Shown here piece by piece: positions 33,938 through 45,603 of a stretch of 64,000 nt of DNA. Below the pieces are notes generated by a model that had not been told where the DNA came from, did not search any database, and worked only from the letters and a program-made list of their open reading frames with translations. How positions within the stretch are numbered: position 1 is the first letter of the stretch; the number at the start of each line of letters is the position of its first letter. The position numbers and the translations under genes were made by a program. Source of the DNA: Porogramme epimiltina (Eukaryota > Basidiomycota > Agaricomycetes > Polyporales > Polyporaceae); NCBI GenBank assembly GCA_900155495.1, contig FTLJ01000238.1:35869-99868 (forward strand), read 5' to 3'.

Positions 33938-35347
33938 TACTATCAGTCCGCCGGTTTTTCCGAAATCGCATTTCGGAAAATCCTTCATATCTCCTCCCCT
34001 CGATGTTCAGAGTGTACAAGAAAAATGCACGTGATGCAGGATGCTATTGTACATACTTCTATGTAGTTTATCTGAGGTTTGAGTGAGGGGGGCAGAGTCG
34101 AGTGAGGAAAATGTATGTTTACACCCCTCGATGGGTTGGGCGCTTGAACAGATCTGTCTTGGTATGGGCACAGTATGCGAGCGGTCTTGGCGTCTTATGG
34201 ATTGTATGCAACATAGAAGCTGGCTGGTTTGTGCCGATTTCATGTGGAGGAAAGCATACGACAGGAAACTGAGTTTTTCGAAAGCAGCTCTCGAAACCGT
34301 GACTTCACCATCGACAAGTTTGATCTCCGCTTCGCCACCACTTATGCGAGGCGGAGCGAGACGTGGCGAGCCGGCCAGGCTGAGGAGGGTGTCGAAAGCA
34401 CTCCCTTTGCCTCCGTAATCTTTATTCTATTCTCCCTATAATATTCTGGACACTCTACTCTAATTTCTCTCTACTATGGCACGGCCTTCAAGACCGTCAA
34501 GATCGACACATGGAAGCCGGAAGAAGGCGCGCATCCCACTGTGCCCCCATATATACACTATGCACACTACCCATACACGCACCCTAATCCCTACTATGCA
34601 TTTGCGTATCAATTGTCTCCGGCAGGAACAGCCCCGTCCGCCAGCGGACGCTACTAGTAGTCACTACTGTTCAATACTTACACTCTTAATCTCCATAATA
34701 TATCCCCCTAGCACCCCAATCCACTATTGCTACACGCCAAGTTCCCTACCATACGCACCATATATCTATTAACCTATGTCTCCGAGACATTTGCGAGTGC
34801 AGGCGACTTGTTGAGCAGCAAAGACGAGGATGTAATCTTCTGAAGACTCGTCGGACTTGTCATATGACATACACTGGTTGACTCCGAGTCGGACTTGAGG
34901 ACATTGAGTATCACGATTATCCACACAAACTGGCACTCTGTTCCACGCCACAATGGCAGGCGGTAGGTGTGTGCAGTCGGCATGGCATAACATATGCGTA
35001 GTGGCACACATACATGTGCGTCGCTGTAACATTCGTCAGTCCGACCTACGGCGACGATGTGGCCCGGCTGCGCGTGGCGCTCAAATGCCGTGTCGGACTT
35101 TAGACATGCCGACGTGACCTCTGCGTGACGTAAACGGAAGAACTGCCTTGATGTACGAGCGGGAGCCTTTCGACGAGCAAAATATTCATGCTCCCTGTAT
35201 CCCTCATCCTAAAATCTCAAAACTCGGCATTATTGTTGACACATGCTACTACTACCATGGTACAAAATTTCAGAGTCAGAAGTGAGAGCTAGGGAGCCCT
35301 ATGAGCCTTCAAAGTTTTTTTCGGAAAAACCGGCGGACTGATAGTAC
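33938..35347. mobile_element. non-autonomous Tc1/mariner-like element with perfect inverted ends
   Basis: The left end (33937-33965) and right end (35319-35347) are exact reverse complements over 29 bases. Read from CTATCAGTCCGCCGG inward, each end is flanked outside by TA, the target duplicated by Tc1/mariner transposases. The element is about 1.4 kb. No transposase motif or long frame is seen inside, so it would need an enzyme in trans. The interior is AT-rich and includes runs of C/T with TATA-like repeats around 34540-34760. It separates the aminotransferase pseudogene from the kinase gene ending at 35928. Confidence 0.75.
33956..33980. repeat. perfect hairpin at the element's left end
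   Basis: An 11-base stem (TTTTCCGAAAT paired with ATTTCGGAAAA) with a 3-base loop overlaps the inner edge of the left terminal repeat. Subterminal palindromes are common in elements of this kind and could assist transposase binding or folding of a transcript. Confidence 0.8.
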
Positions 35348-35927
35348 AACAAGTCGGCGACTCGGCGGAGCAACAGCGTTGAGCCACGTGGTCTCGGTTG
35401 GGTCACGTGGTGCTTGATGAATACCTCCTCGGCCTCGGCTACTATCGGCTAAGTCCCGGTTACCGTCTACCGGGCTCAAGCTTTCAACAAGGCTCAGGCC
35501 GACTCAGGCCATTTGTTCCACCTCAACGTCTCAAAGATTCTACAGACAGCTGTGCCCATTGTTGGCACTTGGGTGTCGTCGGGTGGAATCCCTGAGGACC
35601 TGAGAATGATATGATAGTGAGGTAGTACAGTAGACGGCACGACAACTTGAAGGGCAGGGTGCAAACGTGTGAACATCACACTGTTCAACGTCAATCACTG
35701 GCACAGTATAATATCAACTATTTGGGGGGCACACCCCCATGCTTACAGTCGCGCATGAAGCCTCTGTGAAACTGAAAATCAGAAGGGTTAAAATCGCTGG
35801 CGTGTGATTGAACGCGGCAAGTCCAGTGAAAACGGAAGCGAAATTCGAATTGATACTGAAGACAAACAAAGAAGTCTACAAAACACAAGTCCGCGGGAGC
35901 CACACCTTCCCGAAGCACGTTCCTCCG
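35348..35927. other. intergenic
   Basis: About 580 bases between the mobile element and the 3' end of kinase 2. No supported feature. Confidence 0.4.
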
Positions 35928-38728
35928 TCAAGCCTTCTTTGCTAGCCGTGCACTCCTCCGCAGACCCTCCGCCGGTATCTCTCTCGGGTTCCTGCCCCGA
36001 CGCGCTCGCTTCTTGGAGTCTGCGGCAATCAAACGAGCGTCTTCGTCCAGGACACCCTGCATTGAGTGTGCGGGGGGCTTGTGTTTCTTGTTGCTCTTCC
36101 CATTGCCGGGCGACGCGGTGGGGCCGAAAGCGCGCGTGGATTCCCAGTTGGCGGGGATGAGATCACCGTTGTTCTTGATGCGCGGCCACGGTCGCTGGAT
36201 GTGTTTCCGGAGTAGCAGCAGAATGTACTCGTGCTTTGCGACGTACGGTGCACGTTTTCGGTCCTCCGCTGTGGGAACTTCGTCGTCAGCAGTTTGTTGT
36301 CTCAAATCATTTTCCTCATGCTCTTCAAGTTTCTGTTGTACGACGTAGAAGAAATCTTCAACAAAACGAACGCCCGACGAACGCGTAGGCGTGGAAGGGG
36401 CGTCTTCATCGGTATCCGGAGAAGGGGGGATGATGGGAAGCAGAGCCTTCCTAGCTTCGTAGTGCTGAATTTTGTAGTACGAGTGAAAGATGCCTCGTAG
36501 GGTGAAAAGGAGGCCGTCGAGGGGTGAGGCGAAATGAACCTGTGCGGACGCAGGGTCGGGTGATATAGTGAGACCCTCGGAAGTCTTCATGGCAGTGGAC
36601 TTTGTTCTCCCAACGCCGTACTTGCCGTCCTTGAAACTGTACGCGTCGAAGAAGCTTTCAATGAAATCCGGGACGTCGCTGACGTTAGACTGCAGATATC
36701 GGACACCGTAGTAGAGGATCACATGGAAGAACGACTCCAAGTCATCCGAGAGCTCGACCACCTTGTCGTTTTGTGCGAGCAATGCGACTGACATGAATTG
36801 CCATGTCCCCTACAACCCGGGTGTAACTATGAATAAGAGGCGTTGATATTGCGCAGCACAAACACTTACCGTCCGCTCCGGTTGCCGTTTTATCTTTACT
36901 CTTGTGTCTTTTGCGAGCTCCCAATCCGCTAGGAGCCCCTTCCATACGATGCGTCGGCCATTGTTCGACTCGACAATCTTAGGGTAGATCAAGACGTTTC
37001 CCCCGCTAACGTCGCGGTGGAGGATATGTAGGAGCTTCCAAGCGCCGTAGTGTGCTACAGAGACGAAGTTATATTAGCGCCTGTTTATGAATAGACATAA
37101 TAGTTTTGGGCGTGCTTACCGCCGATACAATCGTACACGATGGACAGGAGCATCGCCCCATCCACGAAACTCTCTATACTCATACACACTTCCTCGACCA
37201 CGAGTCGATAGTGCTTATGTCGCCGATGTTGAGAATCCGTGGCGGTGGTGCTTGCCTTCGCTTTGTCGTCCCCGCGTTTCCGCTTCCCAGATGCCCCTTT
37301 ATTACCCTGAGATCCTGATGAAGGACCAGACGAGCTCGCCGCAGCGCGACGTGGGATGAAAGGAGAATCGGGGACAGAGAACTTGAGAAGACGGGTATCG
37401 CAGAAGTCCGGCGTTTCAGTGACGTGGTTGAGGATGTCGCCATGGCAAACTAGAGTTGGGACATTCTGGACATTTGCCTGGTTCAGCTTCGCCAAGGTGT
37501 CACCCTCCTTTTCGACCCCATCGTAGTCGGTGCGCCATGCATCTTTCAGCCAGGTGAACCGCCGAGTGGTGAGGTCATACGCAGCGTATCCACGCGTTCC
37601 GCGGCCGATCAAGCCCTTCTGTTGATAGTAGGGGCGGCCAACAAGAAAGCGTCGGGAGTCATCGTGTGCGTTCTGACCCGGAACCTGAAGTTCAAAGCGA
37701 GGCCAGTTGTCTTTGAGGGACCCCCGGAAGAGGGTGCGGATGTAGTCGAATGTGAAGGGTCCGGTGGCTTCATCATCGCGGAGGCCACGTTCTTCAGCAT
37801 CCACGTCCGAGTCTCGGCGCTGCGCCACGTCGTCCATGACCTTCCAGAGAGCATCCCCTGGGTGTATACGAGTAGCGGATGAGTCGAGGCCGAGGCGATG
37901 GGGCGCGTGGGCTGCTAGAACCGAGATGCGGAAGAGAATGTCGCAGAAAAGTTCCCAGTCGTTGATGTAGTTTATTGCACGGCTGGTCGCGACGCCAGAC
38001 CGATCCCAACGCATGACACGAACTTTGGTGCCCATGACGAGAAGCATGATGAGGAACGTGCGCTGTTGTATATTGAAGACAAGCTCCGCATAGCTGATAA
38101 TCTGTCCGCGGACCTTCTTCTTGGACTCCGCGTTCGTCCGGAGCTGTGGCATGGCGTCGTCGAAAGGGTCGAGTGAGTCGTCTCCGCGTTTGAACTCGAT
38201 AGATACCAGCTGGTCTGCCCAGTTAGGACGAGCGTCCTTGGGAGCATCCTTCTCATAGAAAAGCGCAGCATCGATCTTTTGTCCGTCTTCGTCGATGGAG
38301 CTGGGATCGGGTTGGTTTTCGCAAAGGTGGAACTTGAGACCTGGCGCGAGTCTTTTCTTGTTCATAGCGGATTCCTAAATAGTGCGAATAAGATGCAAGA
38401 GAAGAGAAAATCAGGCTACGCGACTTACCATGAGAGCTGATATGTTCTTCTCTTTCATTTCGTCGGCCTTAACCAGTTCATCGAACGGAGAGGCTCGACG
38501 GGCTGGCTTCCTCAGAAGAGGGATGTTTGCGGGTAAAGCGAGGATGTGGTTGAGGAGAACATTGTCGTCGATGAGAACGGGGGTGTGAGACATTTCGTCG
38601 CAAATTTTGGCGCGATACTCGGAAAGTTTGTGTCTGCGATCGTTGGTAGCAAGATCAAACCCTCCAAACGTTCGGAGAACACCAAACGCCACTGGAGTGG
38701 TAGGGACGTTAGAGGAGGAGTCACCCAT
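35928..38728 (-). CDS. fungal-type protein kinase (FunK1) 2
   Basis: Four exons (38728-38429, 38374-37120, 37054-36870, 36809-35928) give 873 residues. All key kinase residues are present: HRDVSGGN from residue 531 (catalytic D533 and the following Asn) and DWELA as the DFG equivalent, both encoded in the 185-base third exon. The N-terminal half has WADQLVSIEF, RTFLIMLLVMGTK and VRVMRWDRSGVATSR. This member has the longest N terminus, opening MGDSSSN about 45 bases after a TATA box, so the far ATG is preferred over the internal one at 38593. The C terminus carries RRSARLAKK. Likely a catalytically competent kinase; partners unknown. Confidence 0.9.
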
Positions 38729-39518
38729 GTCGAGGAATTGGGATGCGAAATTGACATACCTGATGTAGGTTTTTATATGCTATACAGCAAAGGGCGGGTG
38801 CTGGTGGTGGTCAGTGCTTGGGCCTCGGGAGGTGGCTTGACCTAAAGTAGGTAAGAATGCTCGCTTCGGGGGCAGGTTAGCCGATGCGGAGTAAGATTCA
38901 CGGTATCTAATTGACCCTTTAGAAAGGGAGGAGAACAATGGCCGCGGAGGAAAGTAGTATGAGGCAACGGTGGTGGTGGTCAACAGTAAAGCTCCGGGCG
39001 CTTGCGCAACGCTCTCGGCTCTGTCTCGGACAAGTTCGACCTTCCTTTTTAGGTTTGCCGGTGCACAATGCACAAGTCACGCAACGCGGCGGCCCTGAAT
39101 GAGTCGCTTTGCCTCAAGCTGGAAGCTTGCCTAGATACCATTAGGCCAGAGCTTGTGACCCCGTAACAGGACTGTAGAGTATTCACGTCGCCCCAGTGGA
39201 GTCACCAGTGTTAGCGATGCTACATGGTATACGTAACTAAAAAGGAAACATGGTGCTTCTTCGGGGCCGGGGGTGCTAGGTGGTCCTGACTCCTTTGACC
39301 ACAGAGGTGTCCTCCACGACTGAATAGATGGTCTGGATCTCATTGCTGCCAGCTAATTGGCATTATTGTATCACCTGCCAGAATATTTTCCTCGACGAAA
39401 TGTCAACTTTAGAGGTCTAGGAGGCCCGAAAGCGACGGAAACGATAGGAACATAATCTTGATCACATGCAACAAGGACCATACAGCATGATTCACGAAAA
39501 TAGCGGTAGTCGCCTACA
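38729..39518. other. intergenic between kinases 2 and 3
   Basis: About 790 bases holding the kinase 2 promoter and the 3' flank of kinase 3. No coding frame, element end or long repeat was seen. Confidence 0.45.
38771..38777 (-). promoter_or_regulatory. TATA box of kinase 2
   Basis: TATAAAA on the minus strand, about 43 bases before the ATG at 38728. Kinases 3 and 5 carry the same heptamer upstream. Confidence 0.55.
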
Positions 39519-42096
39519 TCAAGCCTTACTCGCAACTCGCGCACTTCTCCTTACGCCCTGCCGTTGCACCCTCGGCGCTCGTATTCTACGCTTCTTCTCC
39601 TCGACCTCCCTCCCCACAACCGCGGGTCCGCCGGCGGGAGGTACATCCATGACAGGAGGAATCGAGGCACTCTTTCCCTGAGTATGCAAGGCCTGAATAG
39701 ATGGGGTGGTGTCCCGGTCGGAGTCGCGTTTCGATTGCGAATCCGCCGCGATGAGGTCGCCCTGATTGCAGGCGGGCGGCCACTTGGCATCTACGTGTGA
39801 CAGCAAGAGCGATAACATATAGTCGTAGTCGGCAACCTCCGCGGCACGAGCCCTGTCTTGCTGAGTTGGAATCTTGGCATCTTCCTCCGCTTTGCGACGG
39901 GCCTTGCTCTGCTCTTCAAAGCGTTCCAGACTTTCAAGTATTTCTGGCGTTGACACGATCCTCTCCGAGTCATCGAGGACGCGTCTGGGAGCCATGCGTC
40001 GATTGGTAGCAGAGGGCGGGACAGTGGGTGGGATAAGTTTCTCTGACTCGTGTGCCCGGACTTTGTAGAGGGATACGAAGCGACGGCGAAGTTCATGGAT
40101 GAATTCGTCGAGGGGCGTCGAGAAGTAGAGAATGTCTGAAGAGCATTGTGGCGCGATAATGATGTCTCCGGGGGTCTTAATCGTATAGGCTTTCTTAGGT
40201 CCCATCTGGTATTTTCCACACCATAACCCGTATTCATCGAAGAGGTTCTCGATGAACGCGGGGACGTCCGTGATGTTGGACTCGAGATACCGGACGGAGT
40301 AGTAGAGGATGACGTAGAAGAATGACTCCAGCTCGTCGGTAATGCCGAAAGTCTCCGGTTTGGATGAGAGCAGATTGGCCGACATAAACTGCCAAGTTCC
40401 CTGTGTTGCCGTAATCAGATGATTAGCCTAGACGGTTGCCATGAGTGAATAAGTCACTTACTACTCTCTCCCGCCGCCTACGTTTCATCTCCCTCGTGTC
40501 TATAGCCAACTCCCAGTCACCGAGGATACCCTCCCACTTGATGATCCGCTTGCCTTCGAACTCAGCAATCCGTGGATAGACTAGAATGTTTCCACCACTA
40601 ATGTCCCCGTGAGTCAGGTTCAACGACGTCCAGGCATCCCTGTGAGCTGGAGAAGGTGCGACGTAAGACATTGTGAGCGGGCATAACGTTGCTGTGCTTA
40701 CCAAGGACACAGTCGTATACAAGAGACAAGAGTTGTTCGCCGCTAGTGAATGTATGGAGAGGCATGCACACTTCTTCTACGACGAGCCGGTAGTGCCTAT
40801 GACGTCGGTGAAGAGGATCGAAGACATCGTCTGCTGCGTCGCCTTCGCGTTTCCGCTTCGAACCAGATGGCTGACTACCCTGAACTCCGAAGGACTTGAG
40901 TTGTCGATCCTCCCAGAAGTTCGCAGTTTGTGTAATTTGATCGGGGATGTCGCCATGGCAGATCAACGTCGGGACATGCCTGACCTTCGCCGCGTTGAGC
41001 TTGGATAGGATGTCACCCTCCCTCTCGACGTCGTGGAGGTCGAGGCGCCACGTATCTTTTAGCCAGGAGAACCGCTGAGTGGTGAGATCGAATGCGACAT
41101 AACTGCGCGTGCCGCGACTGGCCGGTCCCTTCCGTTGATGCACCGGGTAGCACACGAGAAACCGTCGTACACCGCCATCCACCGCATCGTCGGGGACCTT
41201 CAGCTCGTATCGGGGCCAGTTATGTTTGAGAGATTTGCGGAAAATCTTGCGAATGCACGCATATGTGAAGGGTTCTGTGAGCTCGCCGTCGCCTAGGTCG
41301 CGCTCCTTTTCATCGGCATCTGAGACCTGTTGTATAGCCACGGAGTCCATGGTTTTCCACCGAGGGTCCTTGGGATATATCCGGGTAGCACTTGGATCGA
41401 ACCCGAAGCGGTCAGGGGAGTGATTGGCCAGGATGGAGATCCGAGAAAGGATATCGCAAAGGAGCTTCCAGTCCTCTACGTAGTCTATCGCCCGAGTGGT
41501 CACGACGCCTGACCTGTCCCAGCGCATGACACGAACTCTCCTTCTCATGACGAGAAGCATAAGAAGAAAGGTGCGGTGTTGAACATGAAAGACGAGATCA
41601 GTGTGGCCGAATATTTTGCCGCGGGTCTTCATTCGCAAGTCCGTATCGGTCTGAGTACGATCGAAGGGGTCGCGGGACTTGTCGTAGTCTAAGAACACAA
41701 CGGAAACCAACTCGTCTGCTGCACAGTTGGGTATACCATTCTTTGGAGGGCGTTTCAAGGGGAAGAGGGCTGCGTTAATCCTGCCGATGTGCTCATATCC
41801 CGGCTGCTCTTCACAACGGCGAAGCTTGAGGCCTGGAGCCAGCCTCTTCGAGTTGACCGCATGTTGCTGCAAGATACGAGCCAGTTAGTGACTGAAATGA
41901 GCGAAAATGTGACAAACAGGCGTACGAAGGCATCAAACACTACGTCCTCTATCATTCGGTTCGCAAGCTCCAAGCCAGTGAACGGAGAGCTCTTGCGTTC
42001 GGGCAGATGGCTGGTAAGGGGTATCCCGGGTGGGAGTGCAAGAAAGTGGTCAAGGAATTCGGTGTCCTCGATCGTCACAGGAACTTGAGACATCAT
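39519..42096 (-). CDS. fungal-type protein kinase (FunK1) 3
   Basis: Four exons (42096-41926, 41866-40702, 40646-40462, 40400-39519) give 800 residues. HGDISGGN from residue 458 keeps the catalytic Asp (D460), and DWELA keeps the metal-binding Asp. Exon 3 is 185 bases and exon 4 is 882 bases, the same lengths as in kinase 2. N-terminal family blocks include RTFLLMLLVMRRR and VRVMRWDRSGVVTTR. The tail RAPRVQRQGVRRSAR is almost identical to that of kinase 1, pointing to a recent relationship or gene conversion. Two adjacent ATG codons start the frame. Predicted active. Confidence 0.9.
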
Positions 42097-42762
42097 CTTT
42101 GGCCACGGTATTGCAGAGTCCTGTTCTTGCCGTTGTCGAAGGGAGGGACCAGATTCAGCTTCTGGGTGAAGTCTGCTGCGCAGTTTTAGTGGTCATAAGC
42201 TGAAAAGTGGGAGAGAGCAGTGCATACCGCGAAGCGCGCGCTTTTATATAACTTCGGAGAGGGGGAGTACGTCGTAAAGAGTACAGTCCGTTGAACGTTG
42301 AAAGCTTTCTGAGCGAGCTCGGGCGTGTATGGCGGTAGCTCCTATAAGTAGCAGGAAGAGCCTGAGAGTACCCTCCATCGATCGGGTGCAGATAAATTCC
42401 AATAAGCGAATCAATTGTTGGCCTTCTGCTCTGGGATGGAACAATAGCATGACGAGCGCCGCGCGCGTTAGTGGGGTAGTGACTGCACGTGGTGGTCAAG
42501 AATCACCCTCTGGGCGCTTGCACTGGGCTTAAGGAGAGCCTTCCCGATTGGGTTCTCGGCTGCCGGCTATCGGCACGTCGAGTCCTTGAGTCCTCGGCCC
42601 CCTTCCAGGCTGTCTCCGGACCATCTCTTGGTCCCTCTCGCACTTCACTTGGGCTCGATACTAAGATAATCACTTGATAAAGTCCCACATATTGTGCAAT
42701 AGAACGCCATAAAGTCCTAGACACCAAGGATTCTGCGCTTGTAGCGCCGTAACAACCACAGC
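42097..42762. other. intergenic between divergent genes
   Basis: About 670 bases upstream of kinase 3 (minus) and of the large unknown gene (plus). It holds the kinase 3 TATA box. The start codon of the plus-strand gene may lie in or near this region but was not identified. Confidence 0.4.
42242..42248 (-). promoter_or_regulatory. TATA box of kinase 3
   Basis: TATAAAA within TATATAAAAG on the minus strand, about 146 bases before the ATG pair at 42096. Confidence 0.5.
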
Positions 42763-45277
42763 GTGCAATTTCTCATTCAACCGTATCCTTCCGATCCGAC
42801 CAATAGCTACCAACTACCGCTAGTTTTGGCTCTAGCTCGGCGCTTTTTTGGTGAGTATCTGTATCATGGTGCTGGTGTTTCTTCCTATAGCGTTAACAGT
42901 TTCGATGGCGCCTTAGTCTCGAAGCACACTCTCGAGACCTCCGTGCTACCGACCATGCCCACATGGGAGGAATTGGTAAGTGTTTTCATCAGCAGCATTG
43001 ATGCCCAGCAAAAGCTGTAGTCTACCCGTCTGGCGGGACGAGCGCACCGCTCGCAGTAACGTTTTTTATGCCTTACTGCGTCGTCTTGTTGAAGAGCGGG
43101 AGAGATGCAGCTGCGGCTGGGTAGGAACTTGATCGGCTTATGCTAAAATATCCCGCAGTACGTAGACTCAGTGGATACGGATGCGGACCGTGGGCAACCG
43201 CTCGGCCTTCGTCAGACTCCTGGTATGGTCGCTCTACACTCGCATGGATCAGGCCTCCTCACTCACTCCCTTCACAGGGTGCCTATCAATCTCCGCGCTC
43301 GATGGCTTAGTAGCTCAAGACTTTGGGGGCCTGAACGCCGTCATCACCTCCCCAAATGACACTGAGGTTCCTCAGTTTCCTCACATCAGTGGTCGCCGCA
43401 TTGTCATTCGTGACGATGGGATGTGGGGCCCTCAGGAATACTCACGCTGGCCACAACAATACCACCCGGACCTCATTCACCACGCTTGTATCCCGCGCGC
43501 CCCGGTGACCGACAGCACCGGGCCTGGCCCATGCATATGGACCCCACTTTCTCTCGAGCAGTTCTATGCCCCCGAGGACACATGGCCTCGGGGTTACGGG
43601 CATGTGGTGGCCGACGTCTACACGGAATTGGAGCACGAGGCGACCCTCGCCATCGCGCGCTTCACTCAGACAGATGGACCTCCCTCGCGCAAGACCCACG
43701 GAAACTTTCTGGTCAATCTCCTACTGCACGCCGTGCAACGTCTCGAGAAAGTACCTTCGTCATTCTTGCAAGCGCTCGTTTTGGTGGGACAAATACAGCG
43801 CATCGTCTTGGAGCTCTCGGGCCTCTACACCTACCTCCGCGTTGTACGCCCCCGCCTACTTGATCCCACAATCCGCAATTCGGATCCCCTCACTTTACGC
43901 GGGGTATTCCTCAACAGCCACGCCGACGCGCAGGAGTTCTTCCGCGTCGGCATCCCCTTTTGGCTCATCCAGACCTATTCTCCGCACATTGTCATTCGCG
44001 AAGTCGTCCAGAGCGCGCGCCCGGTTTCGTCGTCCCTCTCTCTACAGCCTGCCTTCCCAGTCCTCGAGGATGCCCGGCACGTTGGCGGTCAAGCATATCA
44101 AGACCCCTCCCGGTGGCCCTTGACATCTCTCATCCACACGGCCGAGGAGGTTATCGGATGTCGCCTCCCATCCGCGGCGCCGCCCCCACCAGACCCCACC
44201 CCCGATTCTTCTTCTCAGCCGCAAGAAAAGCGAGCAAGAGTAGATGACTCTGTCTCGCGCGCGACCCCAAAATCGAACGCTCCCAAAAAGACTCGTCGGG
44301 GCAAACGCGCGCGCGGAGAAAAACCGCGCCCGCCGCATCCGGCCCTCAAGTACCTCCCCCCTCCAGAAAACCTCGTCGCACTCCCCGCGTCGTGGGCGCG
44401 CGCGCTTGCAGCCGCGCCACCACTCCCAGATACCCCTCCCATCGCGGCGGCTTACTACTTCCCCCCGCCGTTCGTTTTGGTCGACATGGACGACAAGACC
44501 GGGCGCTACGCGCACAACTGGCTGCGCCTGCGGACCTTCGCGCGCCAGCGGCTCGTCGACCTCACGATCGACGGCGAGCCGCTGCGCATCGGAGAGTGGC
44601 GCGACGCCCTCTACGGCGAGTACGCCGTGCCGGAAGACGTCGCGCCCGCGCAGGAAAAGACGTACACAAAGGCCCAAAGTGCAACCTACACACGCAAGCT
44701 CGGCCTTCGCTGCCTCTTCGCCAATGCGGGGGGGCTCCCGTCCTACGACCCGGGGTGCACGCGCGAGTGGCGCGGCGCCCCCGTCACCGCAGAGCGTGCG
44801 CGCACCGACACCGCCCTGCGCGCGGAGCTCCTGTGGGAGCTCCACGAGGTCAACTGGCGCTGCGAGCTGCGCGACCTCGATCGCTTGATGCTCGGCGACC
44901 GGGCGGGCGGGGCGGAGGAGACGTTCCTCAAATGGGACCGCCTCGGCGCCGTCGCGCGAGTCTGGGGAGGCCGCGGTGGGCTCAGCGTGTTCCCGCGCTA
45001 CCCCGACGCGCCCGCCCCGGATCTATGGGGCAAGACCCCGTCGGAGGTTCTTACGGCGCGGCGTGACCGCCTCGGTGCCCTGATTGACGTGTTGTCGCGG
45101 TGGCCGGGGTGCCCCCAGGAGCTGTGGCAGTTCCAGAAGGACAAGATGAACAAAGCAGATCTTGAGACTGTCCTGAAGGGCGAGGAAGAGGCTGTCGGCT
45201 TCTATGTGAGGTGCTTCACGTTGCGTTTTAGTCGGCTCCCTGTATCGCCTTGTTTCCCTCCCACCCACAATTCGTAG
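42763..45277 (+). CDS. large Agaricomycete-type protein of unknown function, 5' end unresolved
   Basis: Exons 42763-42975, 43159-43222 and 43278-45277 join in phase into about 758 codons. The frame at 42763 begins without an ATG, so a short upstream exon must be missing; the first in-frame ATG is at 42955. I recognise the layout as that of large proteins repeated in Agaricomycete genomes with no assigned function: an N-terminal DPTNSYQLP segment, a helical middle, a basic Pro-rich linker (KKTRRGKRARGEKPRPP), and a conserved C-terminal part with WLRLRTF, ELLWELHEVNWRCELRDLD and a closing FYVRCFTLRFSRLPV. No catalytic motif is visible. It is the only gene inside the kinase cluster on the opposite strand. 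Readers should treat the N terminus as provisional. Confidence 0.65.
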
Positions 45278-45603
45278 ACTATCTTAATCGCGCATTGTAT
45301 GATAGTCTTTTGCTCCATTTCCACAGGCGGACAATAGTGTTGATTCGGACGTCACGAAAAAAACACTGACTATTGAACGCTTTCCGGGTAAGCCCGAGCG
45401 ACGGTGCGGTGCCAACTCTTACAGAAGGAAGACGACCTAGAACAGTCACTTATCCATCTATACGATTGCACTATATGTGCGGATCCTTGGCGCGACGATG
45501 TCAATGCATGCATATCTCACTGTACAGCCTACAACTACAACTACAACGCTACAACCAATGCAATACTATCGAAACTACAACTACACAGAACGTCCGAAAC
45601 CAT
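45278..45603. other. intergenic, convergent 3' flanks
   Basis: About 325 bases between the large unknown gene and kinase 4. It includes a short CTACAA-type repeat near 45530-45556 and nothing else of note. Confidence 0.45.
45530..45556. repeat. short CTACAA tandem repeat
   Basis: Three to four imperfect copies of CTACAA, in the presumed 3' flank of kinase 4. Probably a simple-sequence tract. Confidence 0.5.

Noticed and set aside
42851..42890. Possible 40-base intron (GTGAGT...TATAG) in the first exon of the large unknown gene
   Set aside because: Removing it shifts the frame into a TAG within a few codons, while the unspliced reading continues cleanly to a good donor at 42976.
43181..43277. 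Reading the large unknown gene as one exon starting at the ATG at 43181
   Set aside because: A GTATGG donor at 43223 and a TTCACAG acceptor ending at 43277 join the upstream exons in phase; the region between reads as intron and the 43181 start would drop the DPTNSYQLP segment.
45202..45277. Splice after GFY at the end of the large unknown gene
   Set aside because: A GTGAGG donor exists, but the read-through sequence ends in FYVRCFTLRFSRLPV, which fits the pattern I recall for the family's C terminus, so no intron is needed.
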